From Leucothrix mucor DSM 2157 (GTDB taxonomy: Bacteria > Pseudomonadota > Gammaproteobacteria > Thiotrichales > Thiotrichaceae), in NCBI RefSeq assembly GCF_000419525.1, contig NZ_ATTE01000001.1:3631501-3695500 (forward strand): a stretch of 64,000 bases of DNA, given 5' to 3'. Made by a program: the position numbers and the translations under genes. A model generated the notes under the pieces. The model made no database searches, was not told the origin of the DNA, and saw nothing but the letters and a program-made list of their open reading frames with translations. Position 1 is the first letter of the stretch. Each line of letters opens with the position of its first letter. Shown here one piece after another: positions 26,378 through 34,041 of this stretch.

Positions 26378-26991
26378 TGGCTATGTTCCGCTCACGCCAG
26401 CGCATGAGTGACTCCGGTAGCGACCCGTTTACCGATTTGCTATTTAACGCCCTACTGACCTTTACCTTTCTATTCCTAATCTCCTTACTGCTAATCAACC
26501 CACCAGCAAAAAGCGGCATCATTAACCCAAAGGCGGAGTTTCTAATCACTGTCAGCTGGGAAGACGGCAATGCCAACGATATTGATACCTGGGTACAGGG
26601 GCCGCAAAACACGCGAGTCTGGTTCAAGCAAACACAAAATGGCCTGATGCATTTGGATAGGGATGACCGTGGCCTCACCAATGACACCCAGCAAGTAGAT
26701 GGGCAGGAAATTGTGAACCCGCTAAACCAGGAGGTGGTGACGATTCGTGGCCGCCCTCCCGGCGAATTTATCGTCAATGTTCACTACTACAAAAGCACGG
26801 ATCAACTGGAAGTCCCTGTTACGATTTATGTGGCCGAAGTAAACCCCACTCTCAAGGTATTGTACTACGCCACGCTCAGCCTAAAACAGGAAGGCGAAGA
26901 GAAAACAGCGGTGCGCTTTACGCTGAATGCTCAAGGCAAGGTCGAAAACATCAATACCCTACAAACCTCACTGGTTGGTGATCGCAAATGA
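26377..26991 (+). CDS. ExbD/TolR-like subunit with acidic periplasmic domain
   Basis: A 204-residue protein. Residues about 15-45 (SDPFTDLLFNALLTFTFLF) have the ExbD/TolR/MotB arrangement: a Pro, then an Asp at the head of a single membrane helix, the expected proton-carrying residue. The periplasmic part is not the usual ExbD domain; it has a DIDTWVQGP motif and HLDRDDRGL, resembling the DUF2135/YfaP-type beta domain with clustered acidic residues that could hold a metal ion. It begins one base inside the ExbB-like gene's stop. I infer it couples proton flow to a periplasmic or outer-membrane partner. Confidence 0.7.
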   Translation: MAMFRSRQRMSDSGSDPFTDLLFNALLTFTFLFLISLLLINPPAKSGIINPKAEFLITVSWEDGNANDIDTWVQGPQNTRVWFKQTQNGLMHLDRDDRGLTNDTQQVDGQEIVNPLNQEVVTIRGRPPGEFIVNVHYYKSTDQLEVPVTIYVAEVNPTLKVLYYATLSLKQEGEEKTAVRFTLNAQGKVENINTLQTSLVGDRK

Positions 26992-27497
26992 ATGAATCTA
27001 TCCTGCTACTTGTTGCTGTTAATGTCGTGGTGTTGGCCCTGTTAGCGCTGGTGCTGATTTACAGTCACCTGCATTGGGTATTACGCCTGCTGCTGGTACT
27101 CATGGTCAGTGGCAGTTACTGGATAGCCTATCAGGGCTGGGATCGTGCTCAAGGTTGGCCGAGTAGCAATCCAGTGCCGGAAAAATTCCTACTGCACGGC
27201 GCTGTCATTGAAGAGCCGGATAAAGAAAACGGCGTGACTGGCACGATACACCTGTGGCTAACTGACCTCTCCACCCATCAGCCCGCAGAGCAGCCACGCG
27301 CGCATGTACTGCCCTACTCCAAACAATTGCATAGCAAAGCTCAGGAAGCCTTGCGGAATATGCGTAACGGTGAACTACAGCTCGGCACGCTTCAATTAGA
27401 AGCTGGTAATAAACAAGCTGCGGGCGGTTATGCAGGGGAAAATCCACAAGTCATCGAATTCTCCGACTTACCCAAGCAAGCCCTACCGGAGAAATAA
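26988..27497 (+). CDS. Hypothetical inner-membrane protein
   Basis: A 169-residue protein with two closely spaced hydrophobic helices (about 4-24 and 29-48) and a C-terminal soluble domain of about 115 residues, probably periplasmic, containing GVTGTIHLWLTDLSTHQP and a Gln/Ala-rich segment. No family recognised. Its ATG overlaps the preceding stop by four bases and the lipoprotein gene follows after two bases, so it belongs to the nine-gene operon. Confidence 0.7.
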   Translation: MNESILLLVAVNVVVLALLALVLIYSHLHWVLRLLLVLMVSGSYWIAYQGWDRAQGWPSSNPVPEKFLLHGAVIEEPDKENGVTGTIHLWLTDLSTHQPAEQPRAHVLPYSKQLHSKAQEALRNMRNGELQLGTLQLEAGNKQAAGGYAGENPQVIEFSDLPKQALPEK

Positions 27498-27499
27498 CC

Positions 27500-28204
27500 A
27501 TGTGGCGGAGCATACTCATCATGCTAATCGCCTCGGTGGGGTTGATTGGTTGTAGCGACAAACCGAAATCAAACGATTACTTCCCATTGCAGGAAGGCTT
27601 GAGCTGGCAATACCGTTATCAACTCACCACCTCAGCCAAGCAGGAACAAGGGCTTTATACAGTAACGAATCTGGGAACGACTAAAGTTGGAAACGAAACG
27701 CTAACCATACGCCGTACCAGTACCGACCGGGACTATTATCTGCTGCAAAAGCCGGATGGTATTTATCGCTATGCTAGCCGAACACTATTTGAAACGCATC
27801 CGGTAGTTGATGAACCGGCGCGTCTGGTGCTGCCGACGCCTTACCTTGGCAGTTCCGAGCGGACTTGGTCATCCACAACTACCAGTTATGTCATCCATCG
27901 AACCGGCCCTTCGACCATCGCCAGTGCCAACGCGACGAAAGATTTTGTGATGAATTACCGCATTGCTTCGCAGGATGAAACGGTAGTTGTTCCGGCGGGG
28001 AAATTTGAACATTGCTTGCTGGTAGAAGGTGACGCCACCTTGACCATTTTTGCTGATCCGATGACGGGTTATACGGATGTGCCGGTTAAAACGCGGGAGT
28101 GGTATGCCCCTGGTGTTGGGATGGTTAAATTAGAGCGGACTGAACCGCTGGAAACGAGCGTTTACAAGGGCGGGCGCTATGTTTTTGAATTGATTTCTAA
28201 CTAA
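27500..28204 (+). CDS. Lipoprotein, unknown function
   Basis: A 234-residue protein with a lipobox (LIGC, Cys18) after a short hydrophobic signal, so it is a membrane-anchored periplasmic lipoprotein; the residue after Cys is Ser, which favours the outer membrane. The body begins DYFPLQEGLSWQYRY, a pattern seen in many lipoproteins with a beta-barrel-like lipocalin/DUF-type fold, and holds VVVPAGKFEHCLLVEG. Last gene of the nine-gene operon. It might be the outer-membrane partner of the ExbB/ExbD-like motor, which is inference. Confidence 0.75.
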   Translation: MWRSILIMLIASVGLIGCSDKPKSNDYFPLQEGLSWQYRYQLTTSAKQEQGLYTVTNLGTTKVGNETLTIRRTSTDRDYYLLQKPDGIYRYASRTLFETHPVVDEPARLVLPTPYLGSSERTWSSTTTSYVIHRTGPSTIASANATKDFVMNYRIASQDETVVVPAGKFEHCLLVEGDATLTIFADPMTGYTDVPVKTREWYAPGVGMVKLERTEPLETSVYKGGRYVFELISN

Positions 28205-28355
28205 ATAAAAAACGGTAATAAATAAAAGTAAAAAAACACTTGATAAATTCTGGGAAAGTTCTATTGTATAAGTCGTAGGCAGGTAATTAGTTTCTTAGGT
28301 TACGCTAGCTTACAGTGTATATTTCTTTTAATTGCTTAGTTTAGGAGGATTTATT

Positions 28356-28412
28356 ACGAAAAAGATAATTAACTCTCTCTTTGTTGCAGCAATCTTTTCT
28401 TTAACCATTTAA
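28356..28412 (+). pseudogene. Remnant of a small exported-protein gene
   Basis: A strong ribosome site (TTAGGAGG, 28341-28348) is followed seven bases later by ACG instead of ATG, then codons for KKIINSLFVAAIFSLTI and TAA. A Lys-Lys start followed by a hydrophobic run is a typical signal peptide beginning. The lost start codon and early stop suggest a decayed gene; translation from ACG or the preceding ATT codon of an 18-residue peptide is the alternative. Confidence 0.4.
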
Positions 28413-28619
28413 ATGTTTTGTAGTACGTAAAATATAAAAAGCATTATTATTTTTGGACGATTAAAAATTTAATGCCTATCTTAAAAACTGCGACTAGAGA
28501 AACCACAGTAATATGTTTTTTAATTATTGTGATCGTTTAAAAAGTAAAACGTTACATATCAACTGCTCATTTCAAGTGAGCGGTTAAATCTAGCAAGACT
28601 AGCTTAAATGAATAAGGAA

Positions 28620-28642
28620 AAGCTGTGGCTCAGCCGCAGCTT
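28620..28642 (+). terminator. Hairpin, possible terminator
   Basis: Stem AAGCTGTGGC / GCCGCAGCTT (10 bp with one G-T pair), 3-base loop, followed by TATCCTTTC. The stem is strong but the T tract is interrupted. Confidence 0.45.
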
Positions 28643-28754
28643 TATCCTTTCTAGCTTTAGATCTCTTCGTGACACCCTTTGACTATTCTGTTGATTAGCT
28701 TATAATCTGCACTACTCTTCCCAATAATCAGACGCTCAAAATACTAGTTAATAT

Positions 28755-29918
28755 TTAAGGCTCAAATACGCTTGCGATCTGATCATAAGGAATAGCGATC
28801 ACATCATCACTAAACTCAATACGCTCCCCACTGTAAGCAATTACTGATCGATAAAGCGATGAGTTCTTCTCAGAAAAGTGTACCAAGCCTTTCTTAAAAC
28901 GATGGTGCCATGTCGATGCCGCTTTGATTTCAACACCAATAAGGTCTCTGCCGGACTTAAACAATAGGTCGACTTCATTGCCAGCCGAATCTCGGAAGAA
29001 ATAGAGATTCGATGTGAGCCCTTGGTTATAGCGCGTTTTTAACGCTTCCAACGCCACAAGGTTTTCGAACATATTACCGATCAATGGATCGCGTCGTACC
29101 TGCTTAACGTTTTCAATATCCAATAAATAGCAAAGCAAGCCTGTATCGGTGAAATAGTATTTCGGTGACTTTATGACACGCTTACCAAAATTCTCAAAGT
29201 ACGGCGGGAGCTTAAACACCACAAACGAGGCTTCCAGAATTGATAGCCAGTGTTTGATCGTTTTGCTATCTACGCCAACATCATTAGCCAGCGACTGATA
29301 GTTAACCAACTGCCCTACTCGCCCAGCCAATAGCTTGATGAACTTTTCAAACAACGTGACATCTTTCAAGTTGATCAACTGCCTGACATCGCGCTCCAAA
29401 TAGGTTTGATAGTAGTTGGCGTACGCAGTATGTGGTCGTTGCTGCTGGTCATACACTCGTGGCATAAAGCCATTAAATAGATAATCCTCAAACTCATCGA
29501 ACTGAATACCAGCTGCGCTTAACTCAGAAATGGTTAGCGGTAGCAGGTGTAAAATCCCCGTTCTTCCCGCCAGAGACTGAGTAATCGCCGCTCGCAATTC
29601 CAGCTGATGCGAACCTGTTAAAACAAATTGTCCGTTTTCAGCACGCTCATCCACCATGCCTTGCAAATAGCTCAGCAGATGCGGTGCGCGCTGGATTTCA
29701 TCAAAGATTACCTTATTTGAGTAGCGCTTTAGAAAAGCCTTTGGATCCTCGGTGGCAATCTCTCTGTTTTCAGGATGCTCAAGGCTCACGTACTCATAAT
29801 CTTGCAGAACTGCACGAGTCAGCGTTGTTTTTCCAGACTGGCGCGGACCAAGTACGGTGACAATAGGGTACTCTTTGAGCTGAGTGAGGAGTTCGGAGGT
29901 AAGGTTACGTGGGATCAT
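28755..29918 (-). CDS. AAA ATPase with DUF4143 domain
   Basis: A 387-residue protein of the AAA_14-DUF4143 family. Walker A is VLGPRQSGKTTLTRAVL (about 21-37), Walker B is VIFDEIQRAPHLL, and sensor region FVLTGSHQLEL follows. The DUF4143 part (about 170-340) has the YYFTDTGLLCYLL segment and ends in a PD-(D/E)xK-like motif GNEVDLLF...GVEIKAA. Members are common single-gene accessory ATPases of unknown role in bacteria and archaea. It is divergent from the ATPase/TOPRIM pair and shares with it a gap containing a 10-bp inverted repeat. Confidence 0.85.
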   Translation of the reverse strand: MIPRNLTSELLTQLKEYPIVTVLGPRQSGKTTLTRAVLQDYEYVSLEHPENREIATEDPKAFLKRYSNKVIFDEIQRAPHLLSYLQGMVDERAENGQFVLTGSHQLELRAAITQSLAGRTGILHLLPLTISELSAAGIQFDEFEDYLFNGFMPRVYDQQQRPHTAYANYYQTYLERDVRQLINLKDVTLFEKFIKLLAGRVGQLVNYQSLANDVGVDSKTIKHWLSILEASFVVFKLPPYFENFGKRVIKSPKYYFTDTGLLCYLLDIENVKQVRRDPLIGNMFENLVALEALKTRYNQGLTSNLYFFRDSAGNEVDLLFKSGRDLIGVEIKAASTWHHRFKKGLVHFSEKNSSLYRSVIAYSGERIEFSDDVIAIPYDQIASVFEP

Positions 29919-29933
29919 AGGCTCAGACTATTT

Positions 29934-29968
29934 CATGTAAATCTGGAGTTCAAGTCCTGATTTACATG
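29934..29968. promoter_or_regulatory. Inverted repeat between divergent accessory genes
   Basis: Perfect 10-bp inverted repeat, CATGTAAATC at 29934-29943 and GATTTACATG at 29959-29968, spacer 15 bases. It begins 16 bases before the DUF4143 ATPase start codon, so it would overlap that promoter or leader and could serve as an operator or a leader hairpin. Confidence 0.5.
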
Positions 29969-30092
29969 CGCAAGATACGGAACTACACTTTGCAAAACAA
30001 GCTATACCAATTAACGAGCAGTAACTCATAAATACCTGTAAAATCAAGCTTATGAATACAACCCTTACAGAGAAGCACTCAGGACCCAAAGC

Positions 30093-31283
30093 ATGATCGT
30101 TCACTTCCATATTGATAACTTCAAATCACTGGTTGATTTTAATATTGAATTATCAAAGTTTTCATGTCTAATCGGACTGAATGGTGCAGGAAAAAGTAGC
30201 GTGCTCCAAGCCCTCGACTTCACTAGTGCGTTGATGTCAGGCAGTGTCACAGAGTGGTTGAATAAGCGAAATTGGGACGTAAAAGATTTAAACTCAAAAT
30301 TAGTTAATAGAAGTAATATAAAAATTGGACTTGGCTTAAAAATTAATGGGCAGAATTATTTGTGGTTCGGTGCATTTAATCGTACAAAATTATCCTTAAC
30401 ACATGAGAGCATTATTCATATTGACCTCAATGCTAAAGCAGACAAAGTTCACACTACTCTGTTCGAAGTAGCAAAGGGACATTACACAGTTCGTGGTGAA
30501 GAAGCAGAACCCATAAACTTTCGTTACGAAGGCTCTGTTCTATCCCAACTAAAATCATCAGCACTGAGCCCAGAAATTGAAATGATTAAGAAAGAGATCT
30601 GCGATATACGATCACTTGATTTATTGTCACCACAATCGTTAAGGCTTAGAGCTAGAAAAAGTGATAAGAGTGAAATTGGTATAGGAGGAGAGCAACTACC
30701 GGTGTTTATTCATCAACTTAAGGATGATCAAAAAAAACAACTCGTAGAGCAATTGCAAACTTACTACCCGCAGGTAAAAGATATATACACAAAAACATTA
30801 CGCTCAGGTTGGTTACAGCTAGAGTTGGCTGAAAATTATGTCGATGGATCAGGAAAAGGACAAGTACTTACAACTGAACCAAAGCATATCAACGATGGCA
30901 CGCTTCGTTTGCTCGTAATATTAGCGCAGCAATTCAGCCCGCTAAAAACGGTACTATTTGATGAAATCGAAAACGGTATCAACCCCGAAGTTACCGAGCA
31001 GATTGTTGATGCTTTAGTGGCCTCACCTAAGCAAATTATTGTTACCACTCATAGTCCTATGATCTTAAATTACATGGATGATGAAACAGCAAAAAAATCG
31101 GTCATACTAATCTACAAACGTGATGACGGACAAACCCATGCTACTCGCTTCTTTGATGTTCCCTCCGCCGCTGAAAAACTAGAGAGCCTTGCACCTGGCG
31201 ACGCGATGCTAGATGTGTACTTGAGAGATATTGCTAAAGAAGCTGAGTCTCAACGTCAAAAAACTGTACAGCAGGAAGTCTGA
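30093..31283 (+). CDS. ABC/RecF-like AAA ATPase (putative defence gene)
   Basis: A 396-residue ATPase of the AAA_21/OLD-like type. It opens with the characteristic IDNFKSLVDFNIELSKFSCLIGLNGAGKSSVLQ (Walker A at about 27-34); the signature-like HINDGTLRLLVILAQQ precedes Walker B TVLFDEIENGINPEV and the His switch IVTTHSPMILNYMD. It has no TOPRIM domain of its own; the next gene, three bases downstream, supplies a probable one. Such pairs resemble the split OLD/PARIS-type antiphage systems in layout. Codon use is more AT-rich than the surrounding metabolic genes, consistent with transfer. Confidence 0.85.
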   Translation: MIVHFHIDNFKSLVDFNIELSKFSCLIGLNGAGKSSVLQALDFTSALMSGSVTEWLNKRNWDVKDLNSKLVNRSNIKIGLGLKINGQNYLWFGAFNRTKLSLTHESIIHIDLNAKADKVHTTLFEVAKGHYTVRGEEAEPINFRYEGSVLSQLKSSALSPEIEMIKKEICDIRSLDLLSPQSLRLRARKSDKSEIGIGGEQLPVFIHQLKDDQKKQLVEQLQTYYPQVKDIYTKTLRSGWLQLELAENYVDGSGKGQVLTTEPKHINDGTLRLLVILAQQFSPLKTVLFDEIENGINPEVTEQIVDALVASPKQIIVTTHSPMILNYMDDETAKKSVILIYKRDDGQTHATRFFDVPSAAEKLESLAPGDAMLDVYLRDIAKEAESQRQKTVQQEV

Positions 31284-31286
31284 ACC

Positions 31287-32051
31287 GTGCTGCAAAAAAT
31301 CGTAATGACGGGGGAAGGCCCTACAGACATGGGGACCTGCAATAATAGCCAAGCCATATGTACTGATAATCAATTAGATGTTGGGCCGGTTGCACTGCTC
31401 ATGTTCAAAACTATCCAACAATATTTGCCTAATTGGAATATCGACAACCTAGAGCAAGAAAATGTCGCATCCCATCTGACCTTGATAGATGAAACGTGGC
31501 TAATATCCAAATGTAAAGAAAAGAAGCGCGGCCTTATTCGCCCGAGCAAAGCTGTAGCCAAAGGAATGACTGTACACGCTCAACGAGCACAGGTATTAGC
31601 TGAGTATGCGCAATCCAACAACCACCAAATGGCAGCCTATTTCCATGATACCGATGGTACAAGAAGTCAGCTTGAAGATATGCCTGACCGCCAAGAAAAA
31701 TTAACTCAGGCTATAAAGGCGGGGTTTCGTGCGGCAAAATTCGAAAACCAAGGCTTAGCAATCGTGCCAAAACCAACATCGGAGGCTTGGCTAATTTGCG
31801 GCGTAAAAGAGTCCCCATATCAACACTGTGGTTTGCTGGAGACCAACCTTTCTGGCAATGACAACTCACCAAATCGAGCACCTAAAGCCGTGCTAGGAGA
31901 AATACTCGGGAACTCAAAATACACTCGGTCCGATTTAAATGACTTAGTTGATCAGCTGGACCCGGAAAAAATTGATATGCCCAGCTTTAATGATCTATGC
32001 CACCAGATTAAAACTGCAATTCGGGCTATCTGTGGTGAAGTTGCAAGCTAA
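31287..32051 (+). CDS. TOPRIM-like partner protein (DUF4276-like)
   Basis: A 254-residue protein starting at GTG 31287, three bases after the ATPase stop. MTGEGPTDMG at about 7-16 fits TOPRIM motif I (conserved Glu followed by Asp), AYFHDTDGTR at about 115 fits the DxD motif, and IVPKPTSEAWLICG recalls the DUF4276 family. I infer a nuclease or nucleotidyl-transfer activity governed by the upstream ATPase. The family call is from motifs only, and the rest of the sequence shows no familiar domain. It ends 14 bases from the convergent PedC-type permease gene. Confidence 0.6.
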   Translation: MLQKIVMTGEGPTDMGTCNNSQAICTDNQLDVGPVALLMFKTIQQYLPNWNIDNLEQENVASHLTLIDETWLISKCKEKKRGLIRPSKAVAKGMTVHAQRAQVLAEYAQSNNHQMAAYFHDTDGTRSQLEDMPDRQEKLTQAIKAGFRAAKFENQGLAIVPKPTSEAWLICGVKESPYQHCGLLETNLSGNDNSPNRAPKAVLGEILGNSKYTRSDLNDLVDQLDPEKIDMPSFNDLCHQIKTAIRAICGEVAS

Positions 32052-32065
32052 GCTCCAGCCCAACC

Positions 32066-32848
32066 TCACCTAAACTTCCTCTTAAGCACCCCCCGCTTAG
32101 ACTGATACCCCCAAAGCGCCAGCCCAAAAAACAGCCCCAAGCAGCCAACCACAACCACCAAATTAACCCATTCCAATTTCCCATACAGCGTAAACCGAAT
32201 CAGCTCCACCCCATGGCTAAACGGATTAAACTCCACCACTCTAGCCAACCAAGGCGCGTTTTCCTGAATTCGCCACAGCGGATACAACGCGGTCGAGGCA
32301 AAAAACATCGGGAAGATCACAAAATTCATCACTCCCGCAAAGTTCTGCAATTTAGTAATCAGCGTTGAAATCGCCAAGCCCAGCGCCCCCAACATCAGAG
32401 CAGTTAGAAAAATCGCCGGAGTCGCCAGTAGATAGCCCATCGGCTCGACCCGTATTCCTACAAAGTAGGCGATCAGCAGAAACGTCCACACCTGCAGCAA
32501 GCCCACTGACGCACTGGCAATCAACTTTGAAAACAGCATCCACTGGCGCGAGATCGGCGCAACCAACAACAGCTTCATCGAGCCCATTTCACGATCATAA
32601 ACAATACTCAGCGCGGACTGCATGCCATTAAACAGCACGATAATCCCGCACAGCCCAGGCACGATATAGGTTTCGTAGCGGATGTAGGTGTCATAAGGCG
32701 GATAGATCGCCAGCCCTAGTGCTGCACGAAAGCCAGCCCCGAAGATCAGCAGCCACACCAAAGGACGCACCAACGCCGCAACAAAGCGCTCACGCTGATG
32801 TAAAAACCGCAGTAATTCCCGCCAGATAATCGCTCGCATCGCACTCAT
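32066..32848 (-). CDS. ABC-2 type permease of PQQ alcohol system (PedC-like)
   Basis: A 260-residue inner-membrane protein with six helices in the ABC-2 exporter arrangement: an N-terminal amphipathic segment (IIWRELLRFLHQRERF), the VPGLCGIIVLFNGMQSAL and MGSMKLLLVAPISRQ core and PMFFASTALYPLW. It is the permease that accompanies the PQQ-dependent alcohol dehydrogenase ABC system. The start overlaps the ATPase stop by four bases. What the transporter moves is not known; proposals for the Ped system range from substrate tolerance to cofactor or metal handling. Confidence 0.85.
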   Translation of the reverse strand: MSAMRAIIWRELLRFLHQRERFVAALVRPLVWLLIFGAGFRAALGLAIYPPYDTYIRYETYIVPGLCGIIVLFNGMQSALSIVYDREMGSMKLLLVAPISRQWMLFSKLIASASVGLLQVWTFLLIAYFVGIRVEPMGYLLATPAIFLTALMLGALGLAISTLITKLQNFAGVMNFVIFPMFFASTALYPLWRIQENAPWLARVVEFNPFSHGVELIRFTLYGKLEWVNLVVVVGCLGLFFGLALWGYQSKRGVLKRKFR

Positions 32849-33558
32849 AATTGTAACAACTCTTCTTTAGCCACAAATTTGGATTTGATTCCCTGCGCTC
32901 CGCCCAGCTCGGCAAAGGTGCCCTGCTCTTTTATCTGGCCTTTTTCCAATAGAATCACTTGGTCGTGTTCCTCGATTTCATCCAGTAGATGCGTAATCCA
33001 AACCACGTTGACGCCCTGCTTGGCTAGTGCGTGAACTTGATTAGAAATCTCTTGGCGGATGGTCGGGTCAAGCCCGCTGGTTGGCTCATCCAGAATGAGG
33101 ATTTCCGGATTTGGTAACAGCGCTCGCACGATTTCCAAGCGCCTGCGATGCCCACCATTCAGGCTAGCGGCTTTATCAGCACGTTGCGCCCAAAGTCCAA
33201 ACTCTTTTAGCAATGCTTCCGAGCGAGCCTGATAGTGTTTAAGCCCGTACAACCCGGCAAAGTAACGAATGTTCTGCTGGACTGACAGTTCAAGGTCTAA
33301 GGTGTTTTCTTGAAACACAAAGCCCATATTGGCAGTGTGGCGCTGCATACGATCATGCGCATCCACACCGCCAATCCTTACCCTACCGCGATCTGGCGTC
33401 AGTATTCCAGAGATCAAGTTAAACGTGGTTGACTTACCCGCGCCATTTGCACCTAACAATGCGGTAAAGCCTTCCCCTTTTATGCTCAGTGAAAAGTCTT
33501 TCAGCACCACTTTTTTCCCATAGGAAAAATCAACATTCTCTAGAATAATTTCTGCCAC
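32845..33558 (-). CDS. ABC ATPase of PQQ alcohol system (PedA/PedB-like)
   Basis: A 237-residue ATPase. Walker A is LLGANGAGKSTTFN, the signature is LNGGHRRRLEIVRAL (G-H in place of G-Q), Walker B ILILDEPTSGLDP and the switch VVWITHLLDE. The G-H-R-R-R variant is a feature I associate with the PQQ-alcohol ABC ATPase group. It starts at GTG 33558, one base inside the stop of the small periplasmic protein gene. It drives the ABC-2 permease encoded after it. Confidence 0.88.
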   Translation of the reverse strand: MAEIILENVDFSYGKKVVLKDFSLSIKGEGFTALLGANGAGKSTTFNLISGILTPDRGRVRIGGVDAHDRMQRHTANMGFVFQENTLDLELSVQQNIRYFAGLYGLKHYQARSEALLKEFGLWAQRADKAASLNGGHRRRLEIVRALLPNPEILILDEPTSGLDPTIRQEISNQVHALAKQGVNVVWITHLLDEIEEHDQVILLEKGQIKEQGTFAELGGAQGIKSKFVAKEELLQL

Positions 33559-33998
33559 TATTTAATCTCGATATCCAGTTTTTGGGTTTTTCCGGTACTA
33601 CCGGGAATACTGATGGCGTACTTGCCGGGCTTGATGGCGACAAAGCCAATTTCCATGGTGCCGGCATCATCAAACTCGACCGACTCAATGCCATAAGGGC
33701 GAATCTCCAGCCCCTCGATGACGATCTCATCAATCCATATTGCCCGTGAGAAGGAGGCAAAGTCTAGTCCGATCTCGCCCGAGCCATCCGCCGTAATTTC
33801 CACTTCATAATAAGTCCCCGACTTCAGCTCCCAAGGGCCACCCAACGGCTCGCCAACCGATAAGGTCACCTCAGGTAAATCGACTTTATTTGATCCGGAT
33901 AACAAGCCCGCCATGCCCAACGGTTTGTTATCGTCATCATCGGCAATTGCCACGCCGGTGAATGCTAAACACGCTGCTAACAACCATGCACTTTTCAT
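33558..33998 (-). CDS. Small periplasmic protein of the PQQ alcohol cluster
   Basis: A 146-residue protein with signal peptide 1-19 (AIA) and an acidic start to the mature chain (DDDDNKPLG). The rest is predicted beta-rich, with VTLSVGEPLGGPWELKSGTYYEVEI and a C-terminal FVAIKPGKYAISIPGSTGK, reminiscent of cupredoxin-like sandwiches but with no clear copper ligands. No catalytic motif seen. It sits between the ABC genes and the beta-propeller gene in one operon, so it likely serves the alcohol oxidation system. Function unknown. Confidence 0.7.
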   Translation of the reverse strand: MKSAWLLAACLAFTGVAIADDDDNKPLGMAGLLSGSNKVDLPEVTLSVGEPLGGPWELKSGTYYEVEITADGSGEIGLDFASFSRAIWIDEIVIEGLEIRPYGIESVEFDDAGTMEIGFVAIKPGKYAISIPGSTGKTQKLDIEIK

Positions 33999-34041
33999 TT
34001 TTTCCTCTCCTGTTTAAAAATCGATGCGATCTGTTATAGGG

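Larger units (their letters stand above)
28205..28754. other. 550-base AT-rich gap with gene debris
   Basis: No intact gene is seen. The stretch is visibly richer in A and T than the flanking operons. It holds the broken signal-peptide reading frame at 28356-28412 and a hairpin at 28620-28642 that could act as a terminator. It looks like the left edge of the accessory block that separates the two halves of the alcohol-oxidation locus. Confidence 0.6.

Noticed and set aside
28609-28690. Short ATG frame over the hairpin in the 28.2-28.75 kb gap
   Set aside because: It runs through a strong stem-loop, has no family similarity and only weak initiation context.
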